Below, piece after piece: positions 53,924 to 64,000 of a stretch of DNA of 64,000 nucleotides. The stretch is from Pleurostoma richardsiae (Eukaryota > Ascomycota > Sordariomycetes > Calosphaeriales > Pleurostomataceae). The stretch lies in assembly GCA_030052745.1 (NCBI GenBank), contig JANBVO010000022.1, positions 434,001 to 498,000 on the forward strand. The letters run 5' to 3'. Each line of letters starts with the position of its first letter. Position 1 is the first letter of the stretch. The notes under the pieces were generated by a model that saw only the letters and a list, made by a program, of their open reading frames with translations, did not search any database and was not told where the DNA came from. The position numbers were made by a program, and so were the translations under genes.

Positions 53924-55700
53924 TGCTGCTCTTTCTAGCTTCTGGTGTTGTCGCCCTAGAGTGTGATGGGCGATTCTTTCAAGAGACAGCGATCAAACGA
54001 GCAGAGTGATCGGGGGCAGCAGAAATGTGCTCGAAGAAAGGAAAGGGAGGGGGGAGGCGGCAAGGGAAGGAGGGGTCTCCTTTCCGATGAATATCTGGAT
54101 ATTAGACTTCCTTATTCTGCTGTGAAGGTACGCAGATGTGCAACTCAGGGATGGGGGTCTACCACCTTATTTAAGGACGGAAGCCCAGATATCCATCGCC
54201 GCAGAAGGTACGAAGCTTACCTCTCAAAGTGAGAGTCAAGGTTGCTCACGTCTAGGCTTCCATTCAATGCACATAGGGGAAGGTGCTACCGCCGACTCTC
54301 CAGACGTGGTTCCCGATGTGGTTCCAGCTCTAATATCAGCCTTAGCTGGTCATTACATGCCCGAGATTCCGAAGTGGCCCCAACGGAACCCTGGTTGAAA
54401 GGTCTGGTGCCCGCTCCAAGGCGATGCCCATCCAAACGGACAGCGTGCCGAAACCGATCCTTTGTTGGCTACAGTTCGACTGTTGCATGGATGTGCGTGC
54501 GTTTCCTCCTCTGACTTTGGAGTTGCAGGTTGATGACGAGAATCCATGGTTCGTGGGCAGTCTCGATCTGGAGGTGAGCGGCGGAGATAGGTTTTCCGCT
54601 GAGGTTGTCGCGAGAGAGGGTTCACCAGGCCTTCCCTAAGCCAGTCTTGCTGCTCGGAGACCTCCGAGACCTGGGAGATCAGAAGTTTCATGACTGGGAG
54701 AGTTCACTAGTAGACAAGAGCTGCGGTATACCACGGAGATTTCCGGCAAAGGACAGGCCTGACCTGCAGTACCAATTTCGACCTGAAAGGGGAGACTTCC
54801 AGCTTGTCCCGCGGATTTCCGCTGAGTTCCACATAGGGACGTCTCGAGCAGCGGAGCAGGTCAAGTTGAGAGTGTTCCTATGCTCAGGTTTTGCAGACTT
54901 TTCTATCCGACCTACTCACCACCCTCTTACCGTACATACCTTCTTTACTAATGTATCTATGTCCTTCGCTCCTCCGACAAATTCTCCACACCATCAAACC
55001 ACGTTACTGTCATACGTAAGAAAACTATCCCCAGCCGTGTCGACAAATGGATGAGCAGTGTCCCCCGGCATACTGCTACGCCTATGTTGGCTTGGGAATC
55101 ACTGTCATCACAGTCATCCCACACGAGATGAATATGACAACGAATATCAATTATTCCATTCAGTTCAAATTTTGTGTCTCTGACAGGATCAGCAAGGTCG
55201 CAGTACAATGATATTGCGACATGGGAGACCGAGACTTTCGCAGCGTGCCGAACTCAGGGGTCGCACGCAACAGCACTGTCCGCCAGACGTCCAACCCACC
55301 GGCTGATATGCCAAAGTATGCGGTCCCACCCAGTAATATCTTTGAGCCGCCATTGCATCGAAAGTATAACTGCGAGGCCGCAGATAGTCAGCTACAATTC
55401 CAGTCAAACTAGTCCGGCCATGGCAACTGGTGAAAATACCAGTGAGCAAAGGATCCAGCAGGGCGCCAGAGCCGAAGACAGCGGACAGTGAAGCAACTGA
55501 TGTTCTTCCAAGGCCATGTAGTCATTCTTCAAACGATTCAAGCTGCTGAGTCTCTAGCGAGGTATGTAAAACCTAATCACTTCTCCTTTTCTTTACCGCT
55601 CTCTCCTGTCTTTAACCTGCCACGCATGCCAGACGCCTTACCCCTTGAAAAAAAGAAAACGCCATGGGTATCTACCGCCAGCCACCCGGAACCATCTCCT
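53924..55700. other. Long intergenic region
   Basis: 1,777 bp between the Cys-rich gene and the oleate hydratase, both on the minus strand. It holds the promoter of the former and the 3' UTR of the latter. Composition falls from GC-rich to AT-richer near 55000-55600. No frame with family content. Confidence 0.4.
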
Positions 55701-57464
55701 CTATTTCCCCACGATGTTATACTCATACAGCAAATCCCCCAGCCAGGTGTTCTCGATCTTGCCCCAGCAGTAGTTCCGCACCCACGCGGGCAGCCACCCG
55801 GCGAACGGCTGGCCGTCGCGCATCTTGACCGTGGCCTGGAGCAGCGTGCGCACGTCGTACGTGGACGCGAACACCTCGGGCACGGCGCGGTCGACGCCCA
55901 GGAGGCGGTAGACGGACTCCATGCCCGTGCGCACCGAGTACTCGGTGGTGAAGATGGTGTCGCGGGTCGTCTCGGCGAACTGCCCGATGAAGGCGAAGTT
56001 GACGGCGCCCTCGGGCACGATGGCGGGCCGGTCCCCGGCGTGGCGCGGCATGAAGAATGCCGTGACGTACGGCATCATGACGGGCACGCACTTGGCGCCC
56101 GTGGTGGCCATCTCGTCGATTTCTGCCTCCGGCACGCCCAGGTGGTACAGCCACTCGCGCGTGATCTCCTCGCCCGTGCAGTCCTGCATCGGCTTCTTGA
56201 CGTAGTCGCCCGGCTTGTCCACCAGCAGGCCATACACCCACACCACGGCCTGGTCTCGGGGCTGCGCCTTGAAGTGCGGCTGGCGGTTGACCGTCCAGCT
56301 CAGCAGCCACGCCGAGTCCTTGATCGTGACGATTCCGCCCGTGACGACCTTGCCGCTGAGCGGGTCGCGCTTGCAGATCTTCTGCATGTAGGCGGGGATG
56401 CGCGCATCGAGGGTCGTGACGGTCGCGGACTGCCACTTGGTCTCGGGGATGTGCGCGCCGAACACGTCCGGGCGGCCGAACGACGGGTCCTTGGCGGCGA
56501 TGCGGCGCCAGAGGTCCCAGGCGGGCGCGGCCTTCTCGTTCAGCAGGGCGGGCGTCTTCTGGTCGCCGAGGTCGGAGTTCTCGGTCAGGGAGCCGATGGT
56601 GGTGAAGACGAAGTCGTCGGCGGTCAGGTCGACGCCGCCTTCGACGCCGTCGCGGATCCAGTGGATACGCGTGGCCTGCTTGCGGCCCTTCTCGATGGCG
56701 AAGTCGACGTCGCGGATCTCGGTGTTGTACTGGAACTTGACGCCGCTGTCGCGCAGCCACTTCTCGAGGGGCAGGACCAGCGACTCGTACTGGTTGTACT
56801 TTGTGAACTTGAGCGAGGAGAAGTCGGGCATGCTGCTGATGTGGCCGACGAAGCGGTGCAGGTAGAGCTTCATCTCCAGGGCCGAGTGCCACTTCTGGAA
56901 GGCGAACATGGTTTGCCAGTACAGCCAGAAGTTGCTCTTGAAGAAGTCCTCGCCCAGCACCTCGTTGATGCGCTTGCCCTCCATCTCCTTGCGCGACGCC
57001 ATGAACAGCCGCATCAGCTCGCGCTGCGCCCGCGGCGTCAGCGTGAACTGGCCCAGCTTGTCAGCGGGCTTGCCACGGTCGACGGTGGCGCGGCACAGCG
57101 AGTAGTTGGGGTCGCGCTTGTTGAGGCGGTAGAACTCGTCGAGCACGCTGGCGCCCTCCTCCTCGAGGGACGGGACCGAGCGGAACAGGTCCCACAGGCA
57201 CTCGAAGTGCTCCTCCATCTCGCGGCCGCCGCGGATGACGAACCCTTTCTCGGGGACCTTCAGACCGTCGAGGGCGCCGCCGGGGATGGCCAGCTCCTCG
57301 AGGATGGTGATGTTCTCGCCGGGCATCTGGGCGTCGCGCACGAGGAAGGCGGCCGCCGACAGGCCGGCGAGGCCAGAGCCGACGATCCAGGCCCGCTTGT
57401 GGTCGACGCCCTCCGGCTTGCTGGGGCGGGCGAAGGCCTCGTAGTTGCCGTGGCTGTAATACAT
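55701..57464 (-). CDS. Oleate hydratase (67-kDa myosin-cross-reactive-antigen family)
   Basis: FAD-dependent hydratase that adds water to the cis-9 double bond of oleic acid and related fatty acids to make 10-hydroxy fatty acids. The family is mainly bacterial (OhyA). Single exon, 587 aa, normal length. The N-terminal ADP-binding motif AWIVGSGLAGLSAAAFLV (residues 25-42) is followed by ILEELAIPGGALDG. The signature VIRGGREMEEHFECLWDLF (about 76-94) is the strongest family mark; its Glu in RGGREM is the residue implicated in water activation in characterised enzymes. Further conserved sections: SNFWLYWQTMFAFQKWHSALEMKLYLHRF, FTKYNQYESLVLPLEKWL, VFTTIGSLTENSDLG, DSAWLLSWTVNRQPHF, FIGQFAETTRDTIFTTEYSVRTGMESVYRLL. 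No intron and a very GC-rich, codon-biased frame fit an old horizontal acquisition, but intronless native genes exist, so this is inference. A free 10-hydroxy acid product would be cytosolic. Confidence 0.93.
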   Translation of the reverse strand: MYYSHGNYEAFARPSKPEGVDHKRAWIVGSGLAGLSAAAFLVRDAQMPGENITILEELAIPGGALDGLKVPEKGFVIRGGREMEEHFECLWDLFRSVPSLEEEGASVLDEFYRLNKRDPNYSLCRATVDRGKPADKLGQFTLTPRAQRELMRLFMASRKEMEGKRINEVLGEDFFKSNFWLYWQTMFAFQKWHSALEMKLYLHRFVGHISSMPDFSSLKFTKYNQYESLVLPLEKWLRDSGVKFQYNTEIRDVDFAIEKGRKQATRIHWIRDGVEGGVDLTADDFVFTTIGSLTENSDLGDQKTPALLNEKAAPAWDLWRRIAAKDPSFGRPDVFGAHIPETKWQSATVTTLDARIPAYMQKICKRDPLSGKVVTGGIVTIKDSAWLLSWTVNRQPHFKAQPRDQAVVWVYGLLVDKPGDYVKKPMQDCTGEEITREWLYHLGVPEAEIDEMATTGAKCVPVMMPYVTAFFMPRHAGDRPAIVPEGAVNFAFIGQFAETTRDTIFTTEYSVRTGMESVYRLLGVDRAVPEVFASTYDVRTLLQATVKMRDGQPFAGWLPAWVRNYCWGKIENTWLGDLLYEYNIVGK

Positions 57465-59407
57465 GATTGGCTCTGTTTATGTTGATGTCTCAATGTCTGG
57501 TTGGCACCCAATCAGGTTGACACCTTCCGGGCCAGCTGGCCGCGGCAACGGATGCGGAGCCCATCTTATATACGCGATGCATTTCCCCTTTTCCGTACTC
57601 AGGGCCCCTCCCGCAAGCACATGCTCTGCGCAGAATGTTCCTGATCCAAGAGGTGTCCGTTCTTGGAGTTGACGTGGAGCGTATGGGGATAGCGTGACTG
57701 AATAATGGGTCTGGGCCACGACGCTTTACTAGCGACGACGGCCAGCCTCGGTTCGCACACTCCGGCGAGCCCGCGACGCATAGAGAGGCCATGCTGGCAG
57801 TGGCTGGCACCGAGGCAGTTTTCCTCTCAAAGTCCGACGGCCTCTGGGCATCAGGGGCTGTGCGGCTCGAAAGCACCAGCCTTCTGACTGAAACGGCGTG
57901 CCAAACAAACTTCCTCACATCATTGTCTGTGGGCCCAGCGTTGCGGCAGCGCAGGTGACCGGAGGCAGCGCCGCCGATGGTGTGATGCCACATGCTCGCC
58001 CGTCTTGGGCCTGCATTGGCCTGTCACATGCTCCCGGGAGCGGCGCGGCTCCGCCGCATCCGCTCTGGACTTCCGCTGGCGCCCGAATTCTGCCTTTGGG
58101 GGCCCCGGAGCGGAGACTTGGGAGCGGCCGCTTCCCGGCCTAGCCGGAACAAGTATCATGCAATCAGGCCTGCACCACACCCAAGCAGACATGCAAATGC
58201 TTATGAAAATGAATGACATTCTCCAGAGGTGACCCTTGGAGGCTCTTTGAAAACGGCCCCAGTTCCAGCGGAGACAGTCGCTTGTGTTGCTAGCTCCCAT
58301 TCCAGACCGCCATCATAGAATGCGGTTCTGGATAGCAACTTAATTACAGTATTACCAGCTTCAACCAAGGGATTGTCCGCCCATCAATTTGCAGCGGCTC
58401 AGCATGCCCACTAACAGAATGATGGCAAGCTGAGAGGCACAGAAGAACACTTTCTCGGAAGACTTTGGCTCGTTTCATAATGAGCAATTGACGGAAAAGC
58501 CAGTAACTAGCTGCTTGAGCAGCGATGGAAAATCAACTTAGGCGCCACAACCTCGTTCATATCGTGAGTTTGCTCTTCTCGAGAAGTTCAATCTCTGACT
58601 CTCGACGCACAGGCTTTGCAGGGGCGGAATACGCCGTCTGCAGGAGTGATGGAAGCTTCACGTTTGCAGTATAGAGCTAAGAAGGGAGCCAAAAACCTTC
58701 GACTCCCTGCTACCAACCGCTGGGATAATCACGACAGTGGCAAATGTTATTATGTCTACGGTTGTCATATAGAGGATATGATAGATGTTGTAGCCTGCGT
58801 CACCTACCCATGCCACGAGGGAAGTAGGACATCGACCGCGGTCGTAATTAACTGCCCAGTTCGCGGATGCATCTATCATGCATCCTTCAACTTCTGGTGG
58901 TTATGAGATAAACTGTCTCATTAAGGTATTCTTGAACCATGTGGTCGAATTCAGAAGTCGCACCCATGACAGGATCGTGGACGGTACGACTCTGGCACAG
59001 TGAAGACATGACGCTCAAAGCATCACGGGTGTCCACCCGGCGAAGAGGATATGTCACTCGAATGATCCGATACCACCTAGTCGAACTGCGATACCTGATG
59101 AACATCACGTAATGGTTCTCCTGCAGGGTTGTTCCTATGCCCACCTAGCTGATGAGTCGCCAGCAGCCCTGGACATGCTCGACTACTGATATCATCACTG
59201 CTGTGCCCTCGTTGAGCTCTCCAGCCTCTTTCCTTTCCCCCCGCTTTGCCAAGCGTCGCGCCCCCCATGCTTGATCTAGCGGAAGTAAGCGACCAGTGAA
59301 GGGCCTTATAAGATCAAGATATAGGAAAGGTACCATTGTAAGATCTAAGACCTCTATCGTCTATACGAGTGACTATGTACTTCATTTCATCCCCATGACA
59401 CATCACA
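57465..59407. other. Long intergenic region
   Basis: 1,943 bp, oleate hydratase promoter on the left and quinone reductase 3' flank on the right. Minus and plus frames near 58616-58906 are short and lack homology marks. Nothing else supported. Confidence 0.4.
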
Positions 59408-60220
59408 CTAAGAACTTTCAGAGACCGCTGTGTCGTTCGGAACGCGGGTATGTATTGAAAACCCGGCAACAGAGGCCTCCTCCAGCCCGGGTTTTAGGAT
59501 CATGGTCGGTATATCATAGTCTCCCCCGTTCTGGCGACGGTATGCGATGGGCTCTGCGGTGGACAAGCCTCGCAACCTCTGCCTGAGTTCGTCGGCTGTT
59601 GCACTGAAAGCCGAATTGTCTAATCGATCAGAACGATACACGATGAATGACGGTAGGACCCTGAGGCCGGTGTAGTAGAGGACTCCATGGTTGATAGGGA
59701 AGAGAAGATCGCCGATAGGCCCATTGATTCCTCGGGCGGAATAGTGCTCTCTCCAGCCTCCGACGGTCACCACCAACATAGCGGACTTCCCCGAAAGTTT
59801 TCCCTCTCCATATCGGTCGCCCCAGCGTTTGTCATTGTGTTCCCCGACCCCGTATGCAAACCCGCAGGAAAAGACTCTGTCGATCCAGCCTTTCAGGATT
59901 GCAGGCATTGTGAACCACCAAAGTGGGAATTGGAGAATGATCGTATCTGCCCATAGGAGTTTTTCTTGTTCACGCTTCACGTCTTCCGTAAGTCTGTTCA
60001 ACGCAGTTGCCTCCTTCGATGCGGCCGTAGTCCTCAGGCGTGTATCAGATGCAATCTGGGGAAAGTCTGCTCGATCAACTTGAGATTTCCACTGCATGGC
60101 GTATAGGTCGGAAACCTTAACCTCGTGTCCTTGGACTTCTAGTTCATCGACCATGGTTTGGAGAAGAGCACCGTTCAGGGACTGTGGCTCAGGATGAGCG
60201 AAGACGATCAAGACTTTCAT
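59408..60220 (-). CDS. NAD(P)H:quinone oxidoreductase-like flavodoxin-fold protein
   Basis: FMN/FAD-containing quinone reductase of the NQO1/MdaB group (flavodoxin-like fold), giving two-electron reduction of quinones. Single exon, 270 aa, family length. N terminus MKVLIVFAHPEPQSLNGALLQT matches the flavin phosphate loop. VSDLYAMQW follows, then LLWADTIILQFPLWWFTMPAILKGWIDRVFSCGFAYG, the classic Q.P.yW...PailK.WiDRV...GfAy signature at about residues 91-123. LVVTVGGWREHYSARGINGPIGDLLFPINHGVLYYTG and SFIVYRSDRLD follow. No membrane segment or signal peptide; likely cytosolic. It lies upstream in the same direction as the MFS gene, with a gap of 745 bp, next to a BBE-like oxidase. This fits detoxification of quinone products, but is inference. 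Confidence 0.92.
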   Translation of the reverse strand: MKVLIVFAHPEPQSLNGALLQTMVDELEVQGHEVKVSDLYAMQWKSQVDRADFPQIASDTRLRTTAASKEATALNRLTEDVKREQEKLLWADTIILQFPLWWFTMPAILKGWIDRVFSCGFAYGVGEHNDKRWGDRYGEGKLSGKSAMLVVTVGGWREHYSARGINGPIGDLLFPINHGVLYYTGLRVLPSFIVYRSDRLDNSAFSATADELRQRLRGLSTAEPIAYRRQNGGDYDIPTMILKPGLEEASVAGFSIHTRVPNDTAVSESS

Positions 60221-60965
60221 GTTGATAAGTCCGTAAGACTAGTCTGGTTTACCTATGTAATATATCAGGAAACCAGTTGATCCTGTAAAAGCCCAATGTT
60301 CTTCTTGAATAATCCTAACGGCTTCTCACTATTTATGTTCCCGTAATACGGTGTTTTCATTAGTTTGCTTCTCTTAGAGGCTCAACTTTATTCCCATGCA
60401 GCTGAAATTTGTAAGATATGAATTTATAATGTTAATGTCGGGAAAAGACCCACATATCACTTTCACGCAATGCCTTGCTTCGGAATCTACGGATTAAAGA
60501 TCGAACATTGCCTCTTCACGTTCAGGCGTGTGGGACAAGGTGAAAACATTCGCCGTCTAGCCTGCCAGCCTAGCCAGCACCTGACATGGCTCGCCAGCAT
60601 GTACGAGCCTAAGTCGTGTAGTTATTGATATATCAGCTTACTCGTCTTATCATAACGTAGACGGAGCGTAAAATGCTTATCCAAAGGCGCCTTTGTTTTC
60701 AAAGAATTCTCCGAATTTCCAAAATCCATCTCATAACTAGTAAAACAATAAATTGTGAAGAAAATAATCCATAGAACAACTAATAATGTTACACAACACA
60801 GAATGTCTGCTGTCACCATAGAAGAAGTGAGAATGGCAAGTATTTGGAATAATGTCATGGGACGTGCCTGACGAAGAGAGCCGACCTGCGGAAGTCTTGA
60901 AACGCGTCTGGCCAGCACTCAAGCTGGCTGTTAGATGCCTCAAGTACGCATGCCAGGAAGGTGAA
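60221..60965. other. Intergenic region between tandem minus-strand genes
   Basis: 745 bp, MFS gene 3' flank and quinone-reductase promoter. AT-rich (about 60180-60860). No gene supported. Confidence 0.45.
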
Positions 60966-62547
60966 TTAAAAATCTTTCTGGAATTTTGGGCTCTTCCTAA
61001 TTCTCTCCCCATATTTGCCAAGCAACCAGGAGACAGGCGCTAGACCAAGCATAATGAGCCCAAGAAGCGTATTGCCCCAACCAATGCCCAGCGCGTCGTA
61101 CAGCTGTAGACCACATAGTGGCAGCAACGCCCCAAGAAGACTCCTCAGGACCGTGTTAGCAGCTGTGACAGATGCAGCGTAAGAGCTGTATGAGTCGACG
61201 AGATATGTCTGGATGATCATGAGTATCCCAATCATTCCGAAGCCCATAATGCCCGTGCCGATCATTGGAGCGATCCAGTGGACATGCTTGGCAGCGGTCC
61301 AGCCGTACATGATCAAGCCAACAGGCAGAGAGAGTGCTGATGGAACTGTCAGGAGGGGGTCCAGGCGATCCTCAGGCCGAGGGTCTCTCCCTTGAGCCTT
61401 GTGGCGCAGGATGGTCCTGTCGGACAGAAAACCAACGAAGCCCAATCCGAGCACATTGCCAACACCCCCAGCAATGAACGACAACCCAGCACCACGGGCG
61501 TTGAAACCGTAGATGTCCTCATAGACGAATGTGAAAGTGGTGAAAAGGATATACAAGAAGCCATACAGGGTAGCAATGTAAATGCAGGAGACCGTGACGA
61601 TAGGTGAGAATATGAACATGCGCGCGGGCCGGACGATAGCTGTCAGGAAGGTCTCCTTGGGAGTGCCCTTTTTCTTGAGTCTCGACTGATATGCGAGACA
61701 TCCAGTGTCTTTGCGAATGCGTGCGGCTTTGCGTTCTAGCAGAATCGGCGCATACGTCTCACGAAGAATAATGAACGACGCTACGGTTGCAGCACCGGCC
61801 TACTACATGTCAGAAAGACTCCTTTCCTTCGTTGGTGCGAGGATGGATGGACACAGGGGCTTACCACAATTGTGATGACCCAGAAGACCCATCTCCAGCC
61901 CTTGGCTTCCACCAGGAATCCTGCGCAGACAGGACCAACCACAGGGCCAAGCATAGGGCCCAACGACCAAAGAGCCATGGCTCTGCCCCTTTGTTCCGGG
62001 GGCATGAGATCGGCAATTGTTCCACTCCCACAGGTGATCACCGCCACACCCGCAAAGCCGGCCAAGAACCGAAACGCAATAAGCATGTTCATACTCGTTG
62101 CCAGCGCGCAAGCGGCGGTGAACACGGTGAACAGGGTGTTGCAAACGTGATACAGATAAGTGCGGCCGTAAAGCTCACTCAGTGGCGCTATAAGGAGGGG
62201 CCCGAAAGCGAAGCCCAAGACAAAGACGGAGACGACAAAAGTTGCGAGCTCGTTGCTGTCCGTTTCGAATTCTTGCATGATGAGAGGAACGCCCGGGGCA
62301 AGCATAGAAGACGCAAGAGGGCTGGAGAGTTGGCAGTTTAATACCGGCTGACTTCTTCAGGAGAGTAACGTATTTCACAGCAGGGTTGTACTCACGTAAG
62401 GAAGGTGATGAAGGAGAGGATTCCAATAGTCATCCATTTGCGCGTAGACGACCAACTCATAGGGTTTTCTGGGTCTTGGTCTGCTGGTTCGGCCCAAGTC
62501 ACCAAGAAAGAGTCGTCGCTGTCAAGTGCGACGTCTATGTCGTTCAT
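60966..62547 (-). CDS. MFS drug:H+ antiporter (DHA1-type)
   Basis: Plasma-membrane exporter of the major facilitator superfamily (DHA1, polyamine/multidrug/toxin-efflux-like). Exons 62396-62547, 61865-62321 and 60966-61799, introns 74 and 65 nt, 480 aa. N terminus [16 protein letters not shown] is the entry typical of this family (NP..W...KKW). Motif A-like loop [18 protein letters not shown], then motif C-like [41 protein letters not shown] in TM5. The loop after TM6 has [15 protein letters not shown], and 12 membrane segments are visible in total. The exon 1-exon 2 junction gives [15 protein letters not shown]. Upstream promoter is shared with the oxidase on the plus strand. Substrate unknown. 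Export of a product of adjacent enzymes is a reasonable guess. Confidence 0.91.
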
Positions 62548-63541
62548 TGTGTTTTCCTCCTTGTTTGTCTAGGTCTTGATATCGGTGGTCTGATAGCCGC
62601 TACATGTCAAGTCGGAGTCCATGGGCGATTGCACTTGTGGCGCAGTGATTAGAGGAAGTCCGTCTAGCTGATGAAATCTGTGGAGAGAGGAAAATAAAGA
62701 GGTAAGTAACATTATTGGTCCACGATGACCCTTAGGCAGGTTTATATTCCAGTTGTCAGAGCAGAGGTAGGCAAACACGCCTTCAATTTCGCCAACAGAA
62801 GAGACGGACAGATAAAGGGGCCCGGAATCCGACACCGGAAAAGATGCCGGCTTGGTATGCAGAGGGCCGACAGGCCTTCGGACGCAAAGTCCCCTGAGAC
62901 TAATACTTGACACCCTACATTATTAACGTCATCCTCACGATACACTCTCGACTGGTGTTGGCTCGCTTAGAATACGCGTATAACACATCTGCGAGCTAGA
63001 TGGCCCGGTGCCGCCAAGGCCGGAATTAGAGTCAAGTGTAGCCTAGTGCTGCTGTCTTCTCGTGCGGGGTGGCTGCAGACACATCGACTTGTCGGATTCG
63101 CTTTGACATATCATTTGTCAGTCATCTATACACTCAGGTGTGGCTTGACGGGAGCTCCCATGGCGGCGACGATGGGGCGGGATTCAAGCTTTATCTACTG
63201 CGAGGTACAGGGCCGCGCAGCAGAACTCTGGTAAGGGAGCGTGGGTGTTACCCAGGGTGGACTGGCCGGGGTGGTAATGGGACACGTTCTTGGTCTTGAG
63301 GGGATCACATTGTACGCATATCATATTCCCCCATAGCACACCCCGATAGTCGGTTTAATTGGGTCGCCAAATTGGTTGTTGAATTCTTGACAAGTCTCGG
63401 CTCATTTTCAGGTTGCAGCTGAGCATCTGTATTACCCTACACGCAGTGGATGAACTTCATATAACACCCAGGTACCGCTCGTGAAGACGTTTAGCAAAGC
63501 GGATAGATAACAAAGCTTGTCGCTGGCAATATCCATCAATA
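62548..63541. promoter_or_regulatory. Divergent promoter, MFS exporter/BBE-like oxidase
   Basis: 994 bp between two divergent start codons, so both promoters are here. No frame or repeat is supported. A divergent exporter-oxidase pair is a common layout of fungal metabolite clusters. Confidence 0.45.
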
Positions 63542-64000
63542 ATGCTAACTCGTCTGCTTCTCTCCGCTATTGTCGCGTATCCATCCATGATCCGACAGGT
63601 ATCTGGGTCCGATTTGTGTGAAGTCGGAAACATATCACCAGCTGCGTTGACTTGCGAAGTCCTCCGTCACGCGTATCCTGATGTGACGTTCTTCCCTAAC
63701 AGCACGGAATATGCCGGGTTGAACGAAGGTTAGCCCGTTGATGGCCGCGCCCTGACTTCAGCAGCTGACCGTCTCGTCCAGACTATTACACCGCTGCCGA
63801 ATGGCTTGGGCCTGCCTGCATCTTTGCTCCCACGACTGCAGAAGACATGGGATTTGCTGTCAAGACGCTGGTGAAAACAGGTGTGCAATTTGCCGTCCGG
63901 GGAGGCGGCCATATGCCCATTAGAGGCGCTGCGAATATAAACTCCTCCGGCATCTTGCTCTCAAGCTCTGGGTTTCGGCAATTGCGACTCTCGGATGACA
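63542..64000 (+). CDS. BBE-like FAD-linked oxidase, 5' part only
   Basis: Secreted flavoprotein oxidase of the berberine-bridge-enzyme/FAD_binding_4 group, truncated by the window edge. Exon 1 63542-63728, intron 63729-63781 (GTTAGC...GTCCAG), exon 2 from 63782 onward. The N terminus LTRLLLSAIVAYPSMIRQVSG looks like a signal peptide of about 20 residues. Then comes the family's start CEVLRHAYPDVTFFPNSTEYAGLNEDYYTAAEWLGPACIFAPTTAEDMGFAV. The FAD-linking loop VRGGGHMPIRGAANINSSGILL carries the conserved His (GGGH) that usually forms the covalent 8-alpha-histidyl bond; the second (Cys) link lies beyond the edge. Exon 1 to exon 2 junction restores NEDYY. About 135 residues are visible of a usual 450-550. 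Such enzymes oxidise sugars, alkaloids or polyketide-type substrates and often belong to clusters. Confidence 0.9.

Noticed and set aside
55488-57485. 665-codon open frame on the plus strand
   Set aside because: It is the antisense shadow of the oleate hydratase, with repetitive Val/Leu/Asp/Gly composition and no family; the strong GC3 of the real gene keeps the opposite frame open.
1-64000. CRISPR arrays, insertion sequences, rRNA genes, plasmid or phage features
   Set aside because: No direct-repeat/spacer arrays, transposase motifs or rRNA-like segments were seen; the genome type is fungal.

Overview
The window is nuclear DNA of a filamentous ascomycete (Pezizomycotina, probably a Sordariomycete-like lineage). 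The evidence is short (about 50-140 nt) GT-AG introns with CTAAC/CTGAC-type branch sites, GC-rich coding exons separated by intergenic stretches of 0.1-2.5 kb, three Zn2Cys6 transcription factors, a fungal LaeA-like methyltransferase, Erg28, a Pam16 whose start codon sits alone on its exon, and one nuclear tRNA-Ala. Spliced models below were built by hand so that introns keep the frame and restore family motifs. No transcript data were available.

Layout. 0-7.5 kb holds conserved housekeeping genes: PAM16 (-) and a YIP1 family protein (+) from a shared promoter, an RCC1/Pim1-type protein (-), a probably broken membrane-protein gene with an in-frame TAG (-), and a small CxC-rich conserved protein (-). 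8.7-20.6 kb carries a Zn2Cys6 regulator, an aldo/keto reductase, an MFS sugar transporter, a small acidic hypothetical protein and a second Zn2Cys6 regulator. 20.9-32.6 kb looks accessory: cytochrome P450, FAD monooxygenase, sulfotransferase-like P-loop protein, RTA1-like small membrane protein, a third Zn2Cys6 regulator divergent from a short-chain dehydrogenase, and a decayed fragment of another short-chain dehydrogenase. No PKS, NRPS or terpene synthase is visible, so it is at most an orphan set of tailoring genes.

34.8-47.6 kb mixes an acyltransferase-3 membrane protein, tRNA-Ala(AGC), a secreted hypothetical protein, ERG28, a DUF6699-like protein, a homogentisate dioxygenase and a LaeA-like methyltransferase. 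50.1-57.5 kb holds a DAO-type FAD oxidoreductase, a Cys-rich hypothetical protein and an intronless oleate hydratase of bacterial type. 59.4-64 kb has a quinone reductase, an MFS drug transporter and the 5' end of a secreted BBE-like FAD oxidase that runs off the right edge. This last trio may be the border of a metabolite cluster continuing outside the window.

The most interesting signals are the in-frame TAG in an otherwise open membrane protein, the dead SDR fragment at 23.3 kb, microexons of 17, 30 and 32 nt, two stop-free introns whose length is a multiple of three, the oleate hydratase, the atypical Cys-rich protein at 52.6-53.9 kb and the TACTCCG repeat at 8.2 kb.
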